A DNA stretch of 64,000 bases from Dactylellina haptotyla (lineage: Eukaryota > Ascomycota > Orbiliomycetes > Orbiliales > Orbiliaceae): NCBI GenBank assembly GCA_031310005.1, contig CM062388.1, forward strand, positions 2,480,001 through 2,544,000, given 5' to 3'. A program made the position numbers and the translations under genes. Each line of letters opens with the position of its first letter. Position 1 is the stretch's first letter. A model generated the notes under the pieces. That model saw only the letters and a program-made list of their open reading frames with translations. It did no database searches and was not told the DNA's origin. Positions 57,478 through 64,000 of the stretch are shown here, piece by piece.

Positions 57478-59079
57478 ATCGAATGACGAGAAACAGAAAC
57501 AAATACCCAATTGCTTTTTTTCTTCGCACACCGGTACCAAGGCGTTCTTTGAAGGAATCGTTCTTTATTTCAATCTACGAAAATGTAATACGTCTTATTA
57601 GCCTCCCAGAACTTGATATCATTTAGATTCGCTTTTAATTAAGCCTTCATGCTTTTCATGATTTTTGTAAATATCTCTACAAGCACGGAAGAGATTGAAA
57701 ACAAAAAACACATTTGATGAATTTCAAAGTTTCATATCAATCATACCTCGTCTTTCAATTAAACTCAGCGGAATTTGCGCGCACTCAGCATCGCAACGAA
57801 GATTAGCGCCGTGTTGGCGAATTGGGCCAAGCCGTAACCCGTGACCCCTTTTTTAACCCGGCCAAATTGGTCGGGCAGATGTAATTTGCGATATAGCTAA
57901 CGTTAGTCCCAGCCGCCCAGGCCAAAGAATGTTTGCGGGCTTGAAATCAATCCATCATGTGTTGCGTTGCTGCTTGTGGTCGTATAGAAATTCGTTTCGT
58001 GATTGTCTTAGCCAGGCTTGGGAAGCTCGTTAGAGAGTGGATTACGGCATCATGGCAATCCCGAGTGCAGAGCCGATTATTCTTAATGTAGGTATTCAAT
58101 TACGCCTGCAGATTAACGAGTTATACTCGAGATTTCGTTTAATCTGATCATTGTCGAAACTGGAAATCGTAGACGGGCCGGGTAGCTAACGTAGCCTTGG
58201 CTGCCAGATCTGGTCGGGTCGTTGATTTTGAGTTATCTCCACGAAAGGATCAATTGCGTACAGAAAGGATCCGATTGTACGCCCCTGCGGCGATTGGCAT
58301 TTATTATATACAGTATTTCTTGGAACCTCCGATTTCGAATAGCCTTCCCGCTTGTTACACCGCCTCCATGTTTAAAATTGTCTGATTACGTGGACTCTCT
58401 CCACCACTCGCTGGCGAGCGGCCATGGATCTCAGCCCTGTTCCTGTGAAGGTTGTGTGGCACAGAATGCAATTCTCATTGCGCGTGTTCTGGCGTACCTC
58501 TGGCATGCAGGCCCGCCCTTTTCTAGCCGAACCGTTTGGGATAAGCGGTCACAGGCTCGGAGCCTCACGTACACCCTGCGGGCCAGTTAACTATTTTCGC
58601 TCGTTTCTTAATTATCCCTTGCGACTTATCGATACGATAACGACACGATACGCGAAAGATTGAGCAGCTGACAGGATGGGCAAGACGGGGTTTTCCTGGC
58701 CTCAATACCCGGCTCGGAGTGGAGCGAGCTGCCTTCTCAGGGTGTGGTCAGCACACGTCTTCCCTGTGCGACAGCAGTACATAAGCAACGGGACGCGAGA
58801 AATCAGCAGGACCTATCATCTTAGTGCCATCGTCCCCGCATTGAACAAAGGACTGGGAAAAGATATAAAGGAGGCCGGGGCGGTTCTGAGAAGGTCGTAT
58901 CTTTATCTCTGCTTTTCTTCGTATATTAATTCTTATCTTCTGTTGTCCTTCCTGGCCTATCTTATATATTCTTCATTTGCAATATATACAGTATCTCATT
59001 ACAGTTTTCGATACGCACAGCATCCCTGTTATTGTTAGAATAGTTACGTTATTAACCCGAGTGGGTTTTAGAACACAGA
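57478..59079. other. Intergenic (1.6 kb), no gene seen
   Basis: Between two plus-strand genes. Short frames around 58197-59038 lack any family feature. Contains a candidate core promoter at 58864. Confidence 0.5.
58864..58869 (+). promoter_or_regulatory. TATA-like site of the monooxygenase gene
   Basis: TATAAA within AGATATAAAGGAGG, about 215 bases upstream of the start codon, followed by a pyrimidine-rich leader (CTTTATCTCTGCTTTTCTTC). Confidence 0.4.
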
Positions 59080-61013
59080 ATGGGCTCTCTACAAATTGAT
59101 CCCGCTATCGACGAAGAGTCGTTTGATGTTGTCATTATCGGCGCCGGCATGAGCGGCCTCTACGCTGCTAGAGCATACCTCGCAGTTCAGCCGTCTATAA
59201 ACCTAGTAGTCGTCGAATCGGTGAGAAGCACTCTAAACTTCTCCTATAGCATTAGTGATGCTAATTTGTGCACCTTCCAATGTATCAGTTAGCATCAGTC
59301 GGCGGTGTCTGGTCTAGAGAACGAATATACCCCGGCCTGAACGTGCAAACCGCGCCCGAGTATTTTGAATTCCCTGAGTTCCGTTACAAAGATATGGACC
59401 CGCCGGCGGAATACAACGGCAAAGGCTATATGACCGGTCCGTCCTGGTCTCGATATTTTGAAGCGTGGACCGAAAAAGTCGGATTGAACAAGTACATACG
59501 GTTGAGCACTAGCGTTCGACAAGTCACTAGACACGAGGATGGGATTCGGTGGAAGTGTCATATCGGAGACGGACAAAAGGTCTATATCACGGACAAATTG
59601 ATCGTAGCAGCTGGAATCACAAGTTCGCCCAAATACCCGGACTTGGATTGGTCGAAATTTACGAAACCGGTGATCCACCATCGTTATTTCGGGGAGAGGA
59701 GTAAAGAGTGGGATAACGAGGATGTCAAGCACGTTACAGTTTATGGTGGAGGGAAAGGGAGTATGGACAATATTGTGCAGCTCGCAAAAGCCGGGAAGAA
59801 AATCACCGTAAGTATACCTGCCTCTAACGACGAATAGGCAAGATGTTGATCTATTGCGATACGTAGTGGTTGATTCGGAAAGAAGGTCGCGGTCCTGTCT
59901 GGATCCTAGATGGAAATTTGCCCAACGGCAAAAGAGCGGAGGCACTGGGTTTCAGCCGCATCCTCGCACTACTCATGCCCTCTCTTTACCATGATTCCGG
60001 GTTCTCCGGTCTCCATTACTTCTTCAAGAGGAATTTTTTCGGCAGGTGGTTTTCAAAGTTCTTTATGAATACCTCGAAGGGCATTGCGATGTCACAGATG
60101 AAGCCGTTGACAGATAATGTGCGAAGAGCGGTTCCCGAATTACCGCCATTCTGGATGTATCATGTTATCGGTGTCAACAACTATGATGTCAAGATCTACG
60201 ATCTGTTCAGGGATGGAACTGTGGAGGTCGTTCGCGATAGTATGACAAGCCTGGAAGGGAACACGGTCGGCTTGGCTTCGGGAGCGAAGTTTGAAACCGA
60301 TGCTGTGGTGTTCGCCACAGGTTGGAAGGCCAACTTGTCGCTCTTCTCAGACAACTTGGAGTTAGAGATGAATCTCGGATTGCCATCGACAAACTACACT
60401 GACGAATACCTACAGAAATGGAAGGCTCTAGAGGATGAAGCAGACAAGAGGGTATTTACCGAAAATCCTATTCTCAAGGACGCACCGAAACCACCACGTA
60501 TTCCACCCCAGGACTCGGGACCGTTTAGGTTATACCATTACGCCGTGCCAACAGAATTTGCCGATAGGAGCATAGCATTTTTGGGTGTAGCTCCTTCGAC
60601 TGGAATGTCGCATTTTTCTATGATCATGGGGCTCTGGACGGCGGCTTACATGACCGGCAAACTTGACTTACCGAGTAAAGAGGAGATGGAAAAGGTTGCG
60701 GCGTTCGAGCTGCGGTTTACGCAAATCAGACACGTCGGGTTGTCGAACGAGTTCCCATTGATAACTTTCGACTGGATGTCGGTACGTAGATCGTATACCT
60801 ACTCTATACACTAAATTGGAGGGAGATACTGCAGTACTGACGTGAGCATAGGTCGCTGCGGAATTTTTGAAGGAGACAGGCGTCAACCCGTACATGAAGG
60901 GAGGCTATTTCAGCGAGATCTTTAGTGCATACACCGCGGATGATTACACTGATTTATTCGACAAGTGGATTGCAAAACATGGCATTGTTGGAAAGCCCAA
61001 GGGCGCAGATTAG
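59080..61013 (+). CDS. FAD-dependent monooxygenase (FMO-like)
   Basis: Expected to use FAD and NADPH to insert oxygen into a small molecule. Exons 59080-59220, 59289-59807, 59867-60781 and 60852-61013 join to 578 residues, all introns in phase 0. FAD-binding GAGMSG is at 21-26 (DVVIIGAGMSGLYAARA), followed by VGGVWSRERIYPGL. The second dinucleotide loop reads VTVYGGGKGSMDNIV, where FMOs usually show GxGxSA. The C-terminal VVFATGWK matches the family ATG motif, and APSTGMSHFSMI closes the FAD domain. The Baeyer-Villiger signature FxGxxxHxxxW is not present; the corresponding place reads KPVIHHRYFGERSKEW. No signal peptide or membrane tail, so cytosolic. There is no adjacent polyketide or peptide synthase in the window, so a secondary-metabolite role is not supported by context. 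Substrate unknown. Confidence 0.86.
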
Positions 61014-61715
61014 TCAGTTGGCAGTGCCAACTAGCTCCATATTTTGCATGGGCCACTATGAAGCTAGACAGCGTTGGCAGGATTGCGCAACTGTATCCTA
61101 TCACCAGCTATATTTTTTTAAAAATTTCTACTTGTATTATTGGACCGGCCACTTTGTAATCAGCACTCGTATATAGTGTCAACCCCCCCTGCCTTCGGGA
61201 CTCGTTTTCAGTTGACGCCCATGCACATGATTTCGTGACTCGAGTGTTTGTTGCGAAACGAGATGACGAGTTGAGTCAAGGCGGACAACCCAACCCTGCT
61301 ATGACTCGCGGAGCACCCCAGAATACGCCTGCGCCCGGGCTGATAGATAGCGGTTGGCATTACACACAGCGGTGACACCAAGACTGCTATTCGGCACTGG
61401 CCAAGCCCGGTTGAAGAAACCAATGGATCTTTTAGCTCAAATTGGCTTGACCTCTGGTGAATTCAACTGCGAGCTTTGACAAATATAAGGACCGCATCAG
61501 ACGGCGAATCTTTCAAGCTCAATTGAACAGGCCATTCCTTCCGGCGACCTCTGATTTTCATAATCGTAGCTAGAAAGGCACACATTAAGCAAGCCTGACG
61601 CGTTTTATCCCTTCGAAAGCGTATTCCGGCTTGCCAATCGACCCCTCCGTTGTCCCTCTCCTGCCCCGCAAAGCCGCCCAACACCTCCAACACATAAAAC
61701 TCCATTCGTCCCAAA
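61014..61715. other. Intergenic (0.7 kb), nothing specific seen
   Basis: Holds the 3' end of the monooxygenase gene and the promoter of the DUF4246 gene. The last 100 bases are C-rich (CCCTCTCCTGCCCCGC, CCAACACCTCCAACAC), a typical leader. No TATA box recognised. Confidence 0.5.
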
Positions 61716-63808
61716 ATGAGCGAGCACTCCGGTCCCACGATACCGATTTTGGCTTCGAGCCTAACGGGTGAGGGTGCGGTCGCGGCCGAACCACAGGAAT
61801 CCGCTCTCCCGGAAGACGTTCTACCTCTTTTCCAGCACCCGCTCGATCCAGATGCCGAGAGCCTGGAACCTCTCACGTTTCGTGAGCAGTATCTACGCGC
61901 CTTCTCCCAGGCTATCCGCGGGAAACCCAATTGGACCGAGAAGGTCTTGGATCGCGCTCTGTTTGCCAAATGGTTGCGGGAAGCCCAAGCTAACGATACC
62001 GTTTCGAACTGGCGCAAAATTCTGACTTGGGATAAGGATGATGTGCAATTCGTCTACGACGAGCTCGTCAATAAGTATAAGCCGTATGTTGAAGAATTAC
62101 AAAAGGATCCGGCCGCCGCTGGCGTTGAGCCGGATATGGATTTGGTGTGGAGGACGGATACATTGGTGGACGAGAGTCTGAAGAAAGAGCTCATTGATGG
62201 TAAGGATGAATCAACTAACTGCCTATATTTCTATTGGTTTGGTAGAACTCTTTGTTAATTGTGTTCGTTATGCAGCTGTTGCGACGCTCGAGAACGTTCC
62301 GGACGACAAGAAGGACTGGCATCCCGGTAGCAATGGACAGGTTCTCGATCTCGTCCACCCGTCTCTGTGGCCTGTTATCTACGGACGCTCAATCAGCCTT
62401 ATCACCGGGAAACCGATCGAGCTACCAGACGATGCCATTGATGATTCCTACTCGGATCAGTTCTGCTGGCTTCCCTCCGAGTTCGAGGTTGGCGAAGACG
62501 GAAAAGTCAAGATTGCGAGTTACATCAATAACTTGTCGTCGCCAGAGCAAGAGAAACTCTTCTACCCGATCTTGGAGCGAATATTTGAGAAATTCGTCCC
62601 AATGTTCAACCAGGTGCTCGCGGACCTGGCAGACAAGAAACAAGACCTGCGGAGAGTCGACAGCCCGGATGGTTACGTCGGCGACAGCGAGGACCTTGAA
62701 TGGCTGATGGCTGAAAAGCATAAGGAGCTCTGGGATAAAATGTTGGGCGAATTCGAAAACGGTGAGGATATGACTGTTGATTTCGCCGAGAGTATTGAAC
62801 TTTTCGAAGACGACTCAGACGAAGAAAACGGGGTGAGTGGAGATGCGAAAAGAGAGGAGCTCGAAAATAGCTATTGGAGATCCCGGGAGGACGAGAAAGT
62901 GAATCCTGCGCCCTTCCAAGTTCGAGATATGGGGACGCTTTCGGGCCAGGCGTGGTCGCCACCGAAGGTCACGAATGAGCTCAAATTGCAAGGTAAAACG
63001 GCGAAGGTCATTGTCAAGCTGGCAAATATTCTCCTCACGCCGGAAAACCCAGAGTATAAAGGTGGTAGCTGGCACGTGGAAGCAATGATGGTAAGCCTTT
63101 GTTTTATTATTATCACCTATTCGATAATTTCAACCATTATGAACGGAGCATCTGATATATTAATTTGCAGAACGAACGTATAATCTCCACGGGAATCTAC
63201 TATTACGACCAAGAAAACATCACAGATTCATTCCTGTCCTTCCGTCGCACGATTCAAGACATGGAAGACCTTTCATACAGTCTCCCACAGGACTCAAACT
63301 GGACTACCGTTCACAATATGGGCCGTGAGGGTAATAGCGTTCAGAACGTCGGCAAGGTACTCACAAAGAAAGATAGAGCGATTGTGTTCCCGAACGTTTA
63401 CCAACACCGAGTGAAACCTTTCAAATTGATTGATAAAGAGAAGCCGGGGTACCGTAAGATCCTGGTATTTTTCTTATGCGACCCGTCTCCGGAGAATAAT
63501 GTTCCCACCAGCAAGGTTGTGGCACCTCAACAGCCAGAGGCCCGAGGTTATCTTGAGGAGGCTTTGAGACTGGGCCCGTTGGGGAAGATGCCGGAGGAGG
63601 TGTTCAGACTCATCGTTGAAGCGCTGCCCCCTGTGGTGACAAGAGAAGACGCAGAAAAATATAGACAGGACCTCATGAATGAGAGATCGACGTATATTGC
63701 AGAAAACGAATTGATCCAGGGGGTACACTACAGCCTGTAAGTCCCCATTCTAAACGCATTGTGTACGGAAATCTCTTTACTGACAACCTCACTAGGTGCG
63801 AGCACTAG
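61716..63808 (+). CDS. DUF4246-family protein
   Basis: Exons 61716-62199, 62276-63090, 63171-63736 and 63796-63808 join to 625 residues. Family landmarks: DWHPGSNGQVLDLVHPSLWPVIYGRS (from about residue 175), the FCWLPSEFEV segment, GGSWHVEAMMNERIISTGIYYYD with His428 and Glu430, VFPNVYQHRVKPFKLIDKEKPGYRKILVFFLCDP with His512, and the C-terminal LCEH. The last exon is only 13 bases but restores this family ending; without it the protein stops at HYSL. A second acceptor 30 bases before 62276 (after a good CTAAC) would add ten residues (ELFVNCVRYA) in frame. The H-x-E...H...R layout suggests an iron-dependent, 2-oxoglutarate-oxygenase-like barrel; this is my inference. Biological role is not established. 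Cytosolic by sequence. Confidence 0.86.
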
Positions 63809-64000
63809 AACTGTTCATTTGGGCGGCGCTACTACGTTTTGGACAATTAGAGCTTTGCGGTATCGAATATCATTCCTTTTATGTGTATCCTATCGAAGAA
63901 AAAGTCATCGCCAATCAAGTTGGGCGATATCTACCATTAAAGAACGTGTAGCTTTTGTTGCTAAGTGAGCTACCATCACAGCATCCACCTCAAATTAAAC

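Noticed and set aside
1-64000. CRISPR arrays, insertion sequences, rRNA, intact transposons
   Set aside because: No regularly spaced repeats with unique spacers, no transposase or reverse transcriptase motifs, and no rRNA-like conserved stretches were seen; the only arrays are coding tandem repeats.

Overview
The window looks like a piece of a nuclear chromosome from a filamentous ascomycete (Pezizomycotina). Evidence: genes broken by short 46-110 bp GT-AG introns with CTAAC-type branch points, Zn2Cys6 regulator, CBM1-xylanase, GLEYA adhesin, fungal-rhodopsin-type membrane protein, secreted tyrosinase, DUF4246 protein and a PNP-NACHT-ankyrin NLR. Genes are sparse (18 supported loci in 64 kb), with several 2-6 kb stretches in which I see no gene. 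I cannot name the species; nothing here suggests an organellar or bacterial source. Exon models below were joined by hand from splice signals, reading frame and family motifs; none has transcript support.

Layout. 1-0.8 kb: 3'-truncated (by the window edge) CBM1-GH10 xylanase. 3.6-6.8 kb: War1/PrtT-like Zn2Cys6 factor. 7.9-11.7 kb: NLR with PNP_UDP, NACHT and ankyrin domains. 12.5-13.8 kb, divergent from it: a mitochondrial-type peroxiredoxin-fold protein whose catalytic Thr, Cys and Arg are all replaced. 14.2-19.5 kb: two F-box-like paralogues flanking a GLEYA adhesin. 20.2-21.8 kb: unknown protein with a CxxC motif. 26.2-27.7 kb: seven-helix fungal rhodopsin/PTH11-like protein. 32.3-33.7 kb: secreted tyrosinase. 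39.4-45.2 kb: a 1,903-residue secreted mucin-like protein built around about 160 GPSSA pentapeptides. 47.1-48.4 kb: SDR-like protein with a degenerate active site. 49.1-49.6 kb: small PD-(D/E)XK-like protein. 50.2-51.6 and 53.3-54.4 kb: two unrecognised but well-structured genes. 56.6-57.5 kb: GPI-type wall protein with a duplicated six-cysteine domain. 59.1-61.0 kb: flavin monooxygenase-like enzyme. 61.7-63.8 kb: DUF4246 protein.

There is no single obvious pathway. The genes fall into a surface/secreted set (xylanase, GLEYA protein, giant mucin, six-Cys wall protein, tyrosinase) that would act at the cell wall or on plant material, and an innate-immunity-like gene (the NLR) lying in a 12 kb accessory-looking block with the pseudo-peroxiredoxin and the F-box pair. 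The most unusual items are the catalytically erased peroxiredoxin, the PNP-NACHT-ankyrin receptor, the GPSSA minisatellite protein with its 165 bp higher-order repeat, and the internally duplicated six-cysteine protein.
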